From positions 1 through 34,557 of the forward strand of contig DKGH01000209.1 in assembly GCA_002453165.1 (NCBI GenBank): a stretch of DNA of 34,557 nt, read 5' to 3'. The notes beneath the pieces were generated by a model. It saw only the letters and a list, made by a program, of their open reading frames with translations. It did no database searches and was not told where the DNA came from. The DNA is from Verrucomicrobia bacterium UBA6775. Its GTDB lineage: Bacteria; Verrucomicrobiota; Verrucomicrobiia; Limisphaerales; UBA1096. Positions 26,712-34,530 of this stretch are shown one piece after another; the first letter of the stretch is position 1; the number at the start of each line of letters is the position of its first letter. The position numbers were made by a program, and so were the translations under genes.

Positions 26712-27494
26712 TCAGTATTTTTCGAGCAGGCTGGTCGAGTCGGTATCGACGTAAAGCGTGGCCTGCGGCTGGGTACGCAAAAAGGACGCCGGGCAGTCCG
26801 TGCTGATCGGCCCTTCGATGAGCGCCTTCACAGGTTTGGATTTTCTCGTCTCGGGTGCCACGCAGATCACTTTTTTCGCCGAACAAAGTGCCGGCACGGT
26901 CAGGGTGAGTGCGTATTTCGGCACGGCTTCAAGATCGGGAAAGTGCCCCTCGTTGACCTGTTGCATGCGGCAGGCGACATCGAGTTCCACGATTTTCACC
27001 AACCGTTCATCCTCAAAATTGGCCACTGGCGGATCGTTGAAGGCGATGTGGCCGTTCTCACCGACTCCCATGCAGCAGAGGTCGATTGGCTGTGTCTTGA
27101 GCAATGCCTCGTAACGCTCGCACTCCGCAATCGGCTCGGGCGCATCGCCGCCGAGGTAGTGAAACACCTTCGGATTGACCTGACTCTCGACGCGTTCGCG
27201 CATGTATCGGCGAAAACAGGCAGAGTGGTTTTCGTCGACGCCGAGGTATTCATCCATGTGGAACAGCGTCATCTTGCTCCAGTCTATTCCGCCCAGGTCA
27301 ACGAGGTTACGGAGAAATTGAATCTGTGAATTACCGGTGGCCAGTATGGCGGCTGCCTCGCCCTGGCGCTCGATGGTCTCGACGAGATAATCGTGCACCC
27401 TTTGGGCGACGTCCGAGGCCATGTCGGCTTCGGTGGCGTAGACGCGGACGGGCAGGGAATCAGCGGTGAATGTTTTTACAGGTTGAGCGCTCAT
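26712..27494 (-). CDS. nagB: Glucosamine-6-phosphate deaminase family (NagB-like)
   Basis: NagB turns glucosamine-6-phosphate into fructose-6-phosphate and ammonia. I chose the ATG at 27494 (260 residues); the longer start at 27524 adds MAKPPCPTCD, partly encoded by an iterated palindrome. FHMDEYLGV (Asp81-Glu82) and GVGENGHIAFNDPP (146-155) are the active-site blocks, and LTVPALCSAKKVICVAPE and KSKPVKALIEGPIS end the fold. Compared with the E. coli enzyme, the GVGNDGHIAFNEP motif reads GVGENGHIAFNDP, so the two acids at the catalytic positions are changed, and the phosphate loop is LATGNSQIQFL. These changes may mark a NagB-like subfamily with another substrate. Confidence 0.85.
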   Translation of the reverse strand: MSAQPVKTFTADSLPVRVYATEADMASDVAQRVHDYLVETIERQGEAAAILATGNSQIQFLRNLVDLGGIDWSKMTLFHMDEYLGVDENHSACFRRYMRERVESQVNPKVFHYLGGDAPEPIAECERYEALLKTQPIDLCCMGVGENGHIAFNDPPVANFEDERLVKIVELDVACRMQQVNEGHFPDLEAVPKYALTLTVPALCSAKKVICVAPETRKSKPVKALIEGPISTDCPASFLRTQPQATLYVDTDSTSLLEKY

Positions 27495-27606
27495 ATCGCA
27501 GGTGGGACAAGGTGGCTTGGCCAAGCGCGAATTTCAAGATTTCTGCAAAAATGCGCTTGGCCAAGTTGACGCTACCGGGAAGCAGGAGTAGTTTCGCGCG
27601 GTTGAG
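27495..27606. promoter_or_regulatory. Divergent intergenic region between nagB and erpA
   Basis: This 112-base region must hold promoters for both genes. It contains two copies of CTTGGCCAAG, at 27516-27525 and 27556-27565, 40 bases apart. I see no clear -35/-10 pair. Confidence 0.5.
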
Positions 27607-27957
27607 ATGAGTGAACAAACTTTGACAGAACCGGTCATTACGGTGACCGAGGACGCGGCGAGGCAGGTGGGTGTGGTCCGGGCGAACGAACCGGAAAACG
27701 CGGAGAAAACACTTCGAATCTTTGTCGAGGAGGGGGGCTGCAGTGGGCTTCAGTATGGGATGGTGTTTGATGAAAAACGGGACAAGGATCACGCCGTCGA
27801 GTTTTTTGGGGAAACAGTTCTCGTGGATGAATTCAGCGCGAATTATCTTCAGGGAGCGATCGTGGATTACCATGACGACCTCAACGGTGCCGGGTTTAAG
27901 ATCAAGAACCCGAATGCCAAGCAGTCCTGTGGCTGCGGGAATTCCTTTGAGACTTGA
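27607..27957 (+). CDS. erpA: Iron-sulfur carrier, ErpA/IscA (HesB) family
   Basis: A-type carriers hand iron-sulfur clusters to target enzymes. This 116-residue protein has the three invariant cysteines: Cys45 in VEEGGCSGLQYGM, and Cys108 and Cys110 in QSCGCGNSFE. VLVDEFSANYLQGAIVDYHD and GAGFKIKNPNA complete the family signature. The choice between erpA and iscA cannot be made from sequence reading alone; the absence of neighbouring isc or suf genes favours a stand-alone ErpA-type carrier. It converges with the eboF-like gene. The 30 bases between them hold a near-copy of the palindrome (GCGTTTGGCCAAGCGC). Confidence 0.92.
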   Translation: MSEQTLTEPVITVTEDAARQVGVVRANEPENAEKTLRIFVEEGGCSGLQYGMVFDEKRDKDHAVEFFGETVLVDEFSANYLQGAIVDYHDDLNGAGFKIKNPNAKQSCGCGNSFET

Positions 27958-27987
27958 TCGGTTCTTCTCAGCGTTTGGCCAAGCGCA

Positions 27988-29382
27988 TCACCCCAGCACA
28001 TGCGATCGCAACACGCCGTATACGTCTGTGGATTTCAGCGGCGTGTCGGTGGCGAGGCCGGCCTGTTTTGAGATGAGCAGCGGCCAGTCCGCCTGGTCGT
28101 TTGGCCTGCACCCATGGGAGCCCTTGACGAGCGTGGCGTCGAGGGGGATGACATCCATGAGCATTCGGAACCCCAGTTTTTTTCGCAGCAACTTGAGCAT
28201 CACGCGTGGCATCGCTCCGCGAGTGGGATCCTTGAATAACTCAACCGGGTCGTAGCCCGGCTTGCGGTGGATATCAACGCAGCGGGCGAAGTCCGGGGCC
28301 AGCCGGTCGTCCATCCAGTAGTAGTATGTGAACCAGGCATTCTCGGCGGAGGTGGCGATCAGGTCGCCTGCGCGATCGTGCGCGATGCCATTGGCCTGTT
28401 TTTCAGCAGCCCCCCAGACGGAGGCCACGCCGGGAGTGGACTCAAGCAGTGAACGGGCCTTGGCCTCAATAGTCGGGTCGTTGATGTAAACGTGAGCGAC
28501 CTGATGATCGGCCACGGCAAATACTTTGCTGTTTCCGCAGTCGAGTCGGTCCAGCCCGAGTTCCTCCTTGATGGTGATCCAGCCTTGCTCACGGAACAGT
28601 CGGTTGAGATGAATTGGTTGATCGACCGGAGTGATGCCGTATTCCGAAAGCAGGACGACCCGGACGCCGCGTGATTCGAAAAACTCGATCAACCCTCCCA
28701 CGATGTGATCGATTCGCCGCAGGTCGTCGTTGATGTCCGGGTGCTGTGGGCCGAGTCGCTGCAGATTGTAATCGAGATGCGGAAGGTAAACCAGATTGAG
28801 CGTGGGTTGCTGCTGTTCCTCGATCCATTTGGCTGAATTGGCAATCCATTCGCTGACCGCCTCCGGCTTGCCGGCGGGAGACCGCCGGCCGGCCATCGGG
28901 CCCCAAAACGTGGGGAAGGGGAATTCCCCCAGTTTTCCATTGAGCCCCGGTCGCATCTCGAACGGCCAGCAGTAGATGTCGAAATGCTTGCTGCCATCCG
29001 CCGGATACATCGGTCGCGGTGTGGCTGACCATTCAACATCGGCGTACATGTTGTACCACCAAAACATCTTGGCACAGGTGAACGAACTGTTCGTCTGTTT
29101 GAGGTCGTGCCAGATTTTTGGCGCCTGCACAGTTTGGTTTGGTTGTTTCCAAAAAGTGACCTCGGCCAGTTCGTGATTGTACCAGCCGTTGCCGACGATA
29201 CCGTGCTCCGTCGGTTTTTTGCCGGTCAGATAATCGGATTGCGCGGTGCAGGTGACCGCCGGGAAGGCGGGATCGATTATTGCCGCCTGGCCAAGCGAGA
29301 GGAATTTTGAGATGGCCGGTGTGTGCTCGCCGATGTGCCGCCGGCTCAGTCCGACAATGTTGAGGACAGCGGTGCGATTCAC
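27988..29382 (-). CDS. EboF-like phosphodiesterase/nucleotide pyrophosphatase family protein
   Basis: A 464-residue protein of the alkaline-phosphatase superfamily. TAVLNIVGLSRRHIGEHTP starts the fold. DPAFPAVTCTAQSDYLTGKK has the presumed nucleophile Thr44, then HGIVGNGWY. YLPHLDYNLQ is another metal block, and GSHGCRPNDQADWP the last. The motif normally read as DHGM in nucleotide pyrophosphatases is SEYGITPV here, so one Asp/His pair is replaced by Glu/Tyr. No signal peptide is visible. It follows an EboD-like gene by 13 bases; that pairing is the reason for the Ebo assignment. The ebo cluster, found in cyanobacteria, other bacteria and eustigmatophyte plastids, is linked to export or maturation of specialised metabolites. 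Confidence 0.75.
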   Translation of the reverse strand: MNRTAVLNIVGLSRRHIGEHTPAISKFLSLGQAAIIDPAFPAVTCTAQSDYLTGKKPTEHGIVGNGWYNHELAEVTFWKQPNQTVQAPKIWHDLKQTNSSFTCAKMFWWYNMYADVEWSATPRPMYPADGSKHFDIYCWPFEMRPGLNGKLGEFPFPTFWGPMAGRRSPAGKPEAVSEWIANSAKWIEEQQQPTLNLVYLPHLDYNLQRLGPQHPDINDDLRRIDHIVGGLIEFFESRGVRVVLLSEYGITPVDQPIHLNRLFREQGWITIKEELGLDRLDCGNSKVFAVADHQVAHVYINDPTIEAKARSLLESTPGVASVWGAAEKQANGIAHDRAGDLIATSAENAWFTYYYWMDDRLAPDFARCVDIHRKPGYDPVELFKDPTRGAMPRVMLKLLRKKLGFRMLMDVIPLDATLVKGSHGCRPNDQADWPLLISKQAGLATDTPLKSTDVYGVLRSHVLG

Positions 29383-29395
29383 GGGGGAACGGGGT

Positions 29396-30589
29396 TTACG
29401 CCGATGCCGGGATGATTTTTTGTTCCCGGCCCGCCTGACGGTCTCGCAGTTCGTGGATGGACTCGATGACCAGTGGCAGGTTCATTTCGTTCACTTCGAA
29501 CCCCTGGCCGAGCGCCTTCAGCAGGGTGATGGTGAGTTTCCCGCCCAAGTGCTCCCGGAATTCCTCCAGTCCGTTGAAAATCTGCAGCGTGCCGGATTCA
29601 TCCTCGTGAAGCAGTTCGTTGGCGAACAACTCGAAGCCCAGATTTTCGAGAAGGTCGAGGATGCGGTCGGTATCGGCGGCGGACATGAATCCCATACGGC
29701 GACCGTAGATGACATCTAGTGCGATGCCGACGGCGACCGCTTCCCCGTGGCGAATGCGGTACTCGGACAGTTGCTCCAGTTTGTGGGCGGCCCAGTGGCC
29801 AAAGTCGAGAGGACGGGCCGAACCAAACTCGAACGGATCCCCGGAAGTCGCGATATGATTCACATGCAACTCGGCGCACCGGTAGATCAAGTGTTCCATG
29901 GCGTTCGGTTTGAACGCAGCGAGATTGGCAGCCTGTTGCTCAATCCAATCGTAAAACTCGAGGTCACGAATCAACGCCACCTTGACCGCCTCGACATAGC
30001 CGTTGCGTTTGTCCCGATCGCTGAGAGAGGAGAGCAGTTGAAAATCGTTGATGACTGCGAATGGCGGAGTAAAGGCCCCGATGAAATTCTTTTTGCCGAA
30101 GGCGTTGATGCCGTTTTTGACGCCGACGCCGGAGTCCGCCTGGCTGAGCGTGGTGGTCGGAATGCGAACGTGACGGACACCGCGATGCGCGGTCGAGGAA
30201 GCCAGCCCGACCATGTCGAGCAGCGCGCCACCGCCAACAGCGACCACGTAACTGTGGCGGTCGATGTGGTGCATTTCGATTTTCGATTGGATCTCCGAGA
30301 CGTGAAAGTACGAGTTCTTCGTGCGTTCCCCTCCCTCGAACTGCATCGGGTCGCAAACCAAGTGCAGGCGATCCTCGCGAATCGCAAAGTACTCCTTGAT
30401 TTGATCGATCAACCGGGGCTGGGCGCGGCACAGGGCTTCGTCCATCACGACCAGCACCTTGTGAATGCAATCGTGCTGGCCGTCGACGAGTGTGTCACAG
30501 AACAGTCCATTGTCCGGAGCAAACAGATCCTTTGTGAATAGAATCTGATGCCGGTAACTGACTTTGATCTGTCTCTCGATCACGCTCAT
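29396..30589 (-). CDS. EboD-like 3-dehydroquinate synthase family protein
   Basis: A 397-residue sugar-phosphate cyclase-fold protein (start at 30589, MSVIERQIKVSYRH; a longer start at 30622 is possible). Key blocks are VVAVGGGALLDMVGLASSTA (NAD binding), RGVRHVRIPTTTLSQADSG, GVKNGINAFGKKNFIGAF, the FGHWAAHKLE metal His, and RHGEAVAVGIALDVIYGRR. True AroB enzymes are usually shorter (about 360 residues) and lie in aromatic biosynthesis operons. The extended N terminus (KVSYRHQILFTKDLFAPDN) and the partner phosphodiesterase instead fit EboD, whose substrate is unknown. A housekeeping AroB remains possible. Confidence 0.78.
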   Translation of the reverse strand: MSVIERQIKVSYRHQILFTKDLFAPDNGLFCDTLVDGQHDCIHKVLVVMDEALCRAQPRLIDQIKEYFAIREDRLHLVCDPMQFEGGERTKNSYFHVSEIQSKIEMHHIDRHSYVVAVGGGALLDMVGLASSTAHRGVRHVRIPTTTLSQADSGVGVKNGINAFGKKNFIGAFTPPFAVINDFQLLSSLSDRDKRNGYVEAVKVALIRDLEFYDWIEQQAANLAAFKPNAMEHLIYRCAELHVNHIATSGDPFEFGSARPLDFGHWAAHKLEQLSEYRIRHGEAVAVGIALDVIYGRRMGFMSAADTDRILDLLENLGFELFANELLHEDESGTLQIFNGLEEFREHLGGKLTITLLKALGQGFEVNEMNLPLVIESIHELRDRQAGREQKIIPASA

Positions 30590-30705
30590 TGTCTGGCCAG
30601 AAGTTGGGCTTTTAGGAGGCAAATTACCAGTTTTTTCGTGGCCGGCATTGGGCCGGGGTCAAAGTGGTTTTCCCGCGCTTGGCCAAGTGCTACAACTGCG
30701 CCGCA

Positions 30706-32517
30706 ATGATTCGACTCATTTTGTTTGCAACACTCGTCCTTGCGTTGGCTCCGCTTAGCCAAGCGCAGAATCAAGATTCGGAATTCCGCGAAAAATGTGA
30801 TGCGCTGATCGCCGCGAAAGATTCCGCGAAGGATGACGAACGGCTGTGGCAACTGTTTGATGCACACTGGGAATACCAGATGGAATCCTCTCCGGAGTCT
30901 GCTACCTGGCGGGGGTATCCGGGTCAAAACGGCCGATGGAGTGACCTCTCATTGAAGGCCATAAACGAGGGCAAGGCTACGGATCGCCTGACGCTAAAGG
31001 CCATCCTCTCGATTAGTCGCGCCAAGCTCACGAAGGATAACCAACTCAATTATGACCTGTTCCGTCGCAACGCGGAGATGGCGGTGGAGAAGCAGAAATT
31101 CCCGGGCGAATTTCTGGTGCTCAACCAGATGGACGGGCTGCCGCGTGATGTGCCTTCGATGCTCGAAATGATGCCGGCGGAAAACGTGGCCGACTATGAG
31201 GATCTTTTGTCGCGCCTGAAGGGGGTGCCAACTCTGGTGGATCAAACAATCGCCCTGCTGCAGGAGGGCTTGGCCCGCGGAATTGTACCGCCAAAGGTGC
31301 CGCTTCGTACTGTGGCCGACCAGGTCGCCGGGCAGATTCAAGAGGGGGCGCTGACTTCGCCAATGCTGTCGAAGTTCAATTTTTTCCCCGGGACGATTTC
31401 GGCCGCAGAACAAACCCGTCTCATGGAAGCGGCCAAGACGGTTTACACGGGTGAAGTCAAACCTGCGATGGAGCGACTGCACGTTTTTCTTCGGGACGAG
31501 TATGTGCCCAAGTGCCGTGCGACAGTGGGCCGCAGCGCGCTACCCAATGGTTCGGAGTGGTACGACTACATGATCAAACACTACACGACCACATCGCTCA
31601 GCCCGGATGCAATTCACAAGATCGGCCTCAGCGAGGTGAAACGAATTCGCAATGAGATGGAGGTGATCAAGGCCAAGGTTGGTTTCGAGGGTGACCTGCA
31701 CAAGTTTTTCGAGTTTCTCCGGACCGATCCGCAATTCTATTACGAGACAGCCGATGGGTTGTTGGCCGGTTACCGTGATATTTGCAAAAAGGCGGACCCC
31801 GAACTGATGAAGCTGTTCCGCAAACTACCCCGCCAACCGTACGGCGTGGTGCCGATCCCGGCTTATATTGAAAAGTCGGTGACTACCGCCTACTATCAGC
31901 CGGGTTCGAACGAGGCCGGGCGGGCCGGATATTTTTTCGCCAACACCTACGATCTCAAATCGCGACCCAAGTGGGAGATGGAAGCGCTCGCGTTGCACGA
32001 GGCCGTGCCGGGCCATCACCTGCAATTGGCCATCGCGGACGAGATCGAGGGGCTCCCGGAATTTCGCAAGTACGGCCGTTACACCGGCTACGTCGAGGGC
32101 TGGGGACTTTACTCCGAGAGCCTTGGCGAGGAGATGGGTTTTTACACTGATCCCTATTCCAAGTTTGGCCAGTTGACCTACGAGATGTGGCGGGCCATCC
32201 GACTGGTGGTCGACACCGGCATCCATGCCAAGGGCTGGTCTCGTCAGCAGGCGATCGATTTTTTCAAGGCCAACGCCGGGAAAACCGAGCACGATATTGT
32301 CGTGGAGATTGACCGGTACATCGTTTGGCCGGGCCAGGCGCTGGCCTACAAGCTGGGCGAACTCAAGATCAAGGAACTGCGGGCCAAGGCGAGCAAGACA
32401 CTTGGTGCCCGATTCGACATCAGGGGTTTTCACGATGAAATTCTTTGGAACGGCGCGCTGCCGTTGAGCATTTTGGAAAAGCGAATCCACAACTGGATCG
32501 ACGAGCAGGGAAATTAA
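30706..32517 (+). CDS. Secreted DUF885 family protein (metallopeptidase-like)
   Basis: I chose the ATG at 30706 because it starts a normal signal peptide (MIRLILFATLVLALAPLSQA); the frame open to 30664 includes a palindrome upstream. The mature protein of about 580 residues is the DUF885 fold, with the zinc motif HEAVPGHH (His431, Glu432, His437), followed by YTGYVEGWGLYSESLGEEMG and GIHAKGWSRQQAIDFF. Members are typically exported and are presumed peptidases; the substrate is unknown. It is divergent from eboD, with 116 bases between the two chosen starts. Confidence 0.9.
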   Translation: MIRLILFATLVLALAPLSQAQNQDSEFREKCDALIAAKDSAKDDERLWQLFDAHWEYQMESSPESATWRGYPGQNGRWSDLSLKAINEGKATDRLTLKAILSISRAKLTKDNQLNYDLFRRNAEMAVEKQKFPGEFLVLNQMDGLPRDVPSMLEMMPAENVADYEDLLSRLKGVPTLVDQTIALLQEGLARGIVPPKVPLRTVADQVAGQIQEGALTSPMLSKFNFFPGTISAAEQTRLMEAAKTVYTGEVKPAMERLHVFLRDEYVPKCRATVGRSALPNGSEWYDYMIKHYTTTSLSPDAIHKIGLSEVKRIRNEMEVIKAKVGFEGDLHKFFEFLRTDPQFYYETADGLLAGYRDICKKADPELMKLFRKLPRQPYGVVPIPAYIEKSVTTAYYQPGSNEAGRAGYFFANTYDLKSRPKWEMEALALHEAVPGHHLQLAIADEIEGLPEFRKYGRYTGYVEGWGLYSESLGEEMGFYTDPYSKFGQLTYEMWRAIRLVVDTGIHAKGWSRQQAIDFFKANAGKTEHDIVVEIDRYIVWPGQALAYKLGELKIKELRAKASKTLGARFDIRGFHDEILWNGALPLSILEKRIHNWIDEQGN

Positions 32518-32524
32518 CCAAGCG

Positions 32525-32534
32525 CTTGGCCAAG
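32525..32534. repeat. Iterated palindrome copy after the DUF885 gene
   Basis: CTTGGCCAAG preceded by a half-site, reading CCAAGCGCTTGGCCAAGCGG. It begins 8 bases after the DUF885 stop and ends 10 bases before the remnant gyrI-like ATG. Confidence 0.9.
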
Positions 32535-32543
32535 CGGGGATGG

Positions 32544-32860
32544 CATGGAGATTGTTGAAAAAGTAATCGAGCCGATGCTGATCGCCGGCATCCGGATTTG
32601 CGGAAACTATCGTGAGAGCGGTCGACATCGTGGGGATATCCGTTCGTGAACCAACCGGGGGACGCTGCCTGAGCTGTCTGTGCCACGACCCGTACGAGAC
32701 TCTGTCAGAGTCTTACGGCTTAATCTTCGACCACTCGAAGTCGATCGGGATGAAGATCAATTACCCGATCCGGGAAATCTACATCAAGCGACCGGGGATG
32801 ATTTTTCGAGGCAACCCGAAAAAATGCATCACCGAGATTCAATTCCCGTTCGAGGATTAA
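32544..32860 (+). pseudogene. Remnant of a GyrI-like (effector-binding) gene with internal deletion
   Basis: Two frames carry the two ends of one known protein family. In the frame from 32544 the sequence reads MEIVEKVIEPMLIAGIRICG, then NYRE, and stops at 32648. In another frame, from about 32630 to 32860, it reads REPTGGRCLSCLCHDPYETL, then SESYG, REIYIKRPGMIFRGNPKK and CITEIQFPFED. Intact GyrI-like proteins have both ends joined by a middle of roughly 60 residues (GKAFGKL... YYD). Here the middle is gone and the frame is shifted, so the gene is broken. An 82-residue frame beginning at a GTG (32612) could still be translated, but would lack half the domain. Confidence 0.72.
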
Positions 32861-34419
32861 TTTGCTGAAGGGCGGCTGCGGCCGCTCTTTTTGAATTCCT
32901 CCAGTTTTTCTTTCAGTCGCTTTACGATATCCGGGTGTTCGTTGTAGAGGTTTTTCGTTTCACCGGGGTCCTTGGCGAGGTTGTACAATTGGCCGGGGGC
33001 ATCCGGTGCGTTGTTCGGCAGGGCGAATTGCTTCAGCCCCCATTCGCCGCCACGCTCGTAGTTGTTTCCGCCTGAGCCCTTATGGTCGAGGTACTTCCAG
33101 TCTCCGTTCCGGATAGCCAGATCCAGTTTGATCGTTTGGTGCAGAGTGAATTCGCGGATAGGCTTTGTCGCTTGGTCAAGCAGGGCGGGTAGGATGTCGA
33201 AGCTATCCTCGGCGGCGTTGTCCGGCAGCTTCGCGCCGGAGAGAGTGGCGCATGTTGCCATGATGTCCGTCAGGCAGATCGTCTGGTTCGAGGTGCTACC
33301 AGCTTCGATTTTCTTCGGCCAGCGGGCGATGAATGGAACGCGATGGCCGCCCTCCCATTGGTCGCGCTTGACCCCGCGCCAGGGCCTCGCACCGTCGTGG
33401 TTGTGGGTCTTCCGCATGTTGTTGACGGTGGGCACCTCGGGGCCGTTGTCGCTACTGAACAGGATCAACGTGTTTTCCCCGAAACCCAGCTCATCGATTT
33501 TTTTGACCAATGCCCCTAAGATGAAATCCATCTCAAAAATAAAATCGCCATGCGGCCCGGCACTTGTTGCACCCTTGAACGCCCGACCGGGGAAGGATGG
33601 TAAATGAACCGCCTGCGCCGAGTGAAACAGGAAGAACGGCTTGTCGGGTGATTTTTTCTTTTGGGCCTCGAGGAACTCGATGCTCTTTTGCAAAAACACC
33701 ATGTCAACCTCCTCAAGATCAAACCCGTGGGCGATCATCCCCGGCCGGTTGTCGCGGGAGTAGGGATGCTTGGGCAAAGGTGTGCGGTCGACGATTTTCG
33801 TTGGGGGGACAGGGATGCGATCGCCGTCGATGTAGGCGTAAAGCCAGTCGGTGGTGGGGCAGCATGCCGTCCCGAAAAAATGATCAAACCCACGGTGCAG
33901 CGGTCCGTCGGTAATCGGCCGCGAGTAATCGATCTGCTTTACCGGCTCGAGCCCGTTTTTTAGGATGGGCTTGCCGCCCTTGTCAAAAAATGTCAGGCCG
34001 ACATGCCACTTGCCGTACAGGGCTGTGGTATAACCCTGTTGCTTGAGCATGCTGCCGATCGTCAGCCGGTCCTTTTCAATCAGACAAGGCCCACCCGCAC
34101 CGGTGAACACGCCCCGCATTCCGTTTCGAAATGCCATGCGCCCGGTGAGAACGCTGTATCGGGTCGGCGTGCAGACGGTTGAGGGACTGTGGGCGTCGGT
34201 GAACAACATTCCCTCTTTGGCCAAGCGATCGATGTTGGGCGTGGGCACCTTCGATTCCGGGTTGTAACAGGCCACATCGCCGTAACCGAGATCGTCCGCG
34301 AGGATGAAAACAATGTTCGGCTTGGCCAAGTGATGGTCTGCGATGGTGGCGCTTGGCCAAGCGCTGAGGCCGATGAGCATCGCGACCAAGCCAACGAGTT
34401 TTTGGTGAGGCAGTTTCAT
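32857..34419 (-). CDS. Secreted sulfatase
   Basis: A 520-residue formylglycine-dependent sulfatase. The signal peptide begins MKLPHQKLVGLVAMLIGLSA; the frame open to 34479 adds 20 residues without one, so I chose 34419. NIVFILADDLGYGD holds the metal aspartates, and TVCTPTRYSVLTGR has Cys83 in the C-x-P-x-R site, which is converted to formylglycine. GKWHVG, LFHSAQAVHLP, LFSSDNGPE and WEGGHRVPFIARWP are the remaining active-site blocks. The Thr in CTPTR, in place of the usual Ser, is tolerated in the family. Sulfatases are numerous in Planctomycetota and Verrucomicrobiota and act on sulfated algal polysaccharides. Its signal peptide contains a palindrome-encoded AWPS. Confidence 0.93.
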   Translation of the reverse strand: MKLPHQKLVGLVAMLIGLSAWPSATIADHHLAKPNIVFILADDLGYGDVACYNPESKVPTPNIDRLAKEGMLFTDAHSPSTVCTPTRYSVLTGRMAFRNGMRGVFTGAGGPCLIEKDRLTIGSMLKQQGYTTALYGKWHVGLTFFDKGGKPILKNGLEPVKQIDYSRPITDGPLHRGFDHFFGTACCPTTDWLYAYIDGDRIPVPPTKIVDRTPLPKHPYSRDNRPGMIAHGFDLEEVDMVFLQKSIEFLEAQKKKSPDKPFFLFHSAQAVHLPSFPGRAFKGATSAGPHGDFIFEMDFILGALVKKIDELGFGENTLILFSSDNGPEVPTVNNMRKTHNHDGARPWRGVKRDQWEGGHRVPFIARWPKKIEAGSTSNQTICLTDIMATCATLSGAKLPDNAAEDSFDILPALLDQATKPIREFTLHQTIKLDLAIRNGDWKYLDHKGSGGNNYERGGEWGLKQFALPNNAPDAPGQLYNLAKDPGETKNLYNEHPDIVKRLKEKLEEFKKSGRSRPSAN

Positions 34420-34530
34420 GTCGGTGGGGCAGAGCCTAGATTGAGCCGGCCGAGGCGTGAAGTTGAAAACGGAGAACACTTGACGCCGGGGCTTGACTTG
34501 GCAGTTTCTCTCCGTTTGCTGGTTGTAATG

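Larger units (their letters stand above)
957..34361. repeat. Dispersed iterated palindrome CTTGGCCAAG (family of at least 19 exact copies)
   Basis: Exact 10-mers start at 957, 3757, 5624, 5819, 6059, 11580, 11592, 13718, 13914, 16529, 19773, 25672, 25684, 27516, 27556, 30678, 32525, 34321 and 34352. One-mismatch copies are near 9275, 27974, 29287, 30763, 33170 and 34206. Many extend to GCTTGGCCAAGC or CCGCTTGGCCAAGCGG. None is seen between 6069 and 11579, or between 19783 and 25671. A random 10-mer would be expected well below once in this length. Confidence 0.92.

Noticed and set aside
29747..30541. A 264-residue plus-strand ORF opposite the EboD-like gene
   Set aside because: The dehydroquinate-synthase motifs are on the minus strand; the plus frame is a shadow.
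31825..32628. A 267-residue minus-strand ORF opposite the DUF885 gene
   Set aside because: The zinc motif and signal peptide are on the plus strand; the ORF includes a palindrome read as AWPSAW and no family motif.
957..34361. The palindromes as a CRISPR array or an insertion-sequence end
   Set aside because: Copies are dispersed with irregular spacing, there are no spacers of equal length, and no transposase gene is present in the window.
34493..34530. TTGACT followed by TTGTAATG upstream of the last ATG as a sigma-70 promoter
   Set aside because: The spacing between the two boxes is about 24 bases, far from 17.
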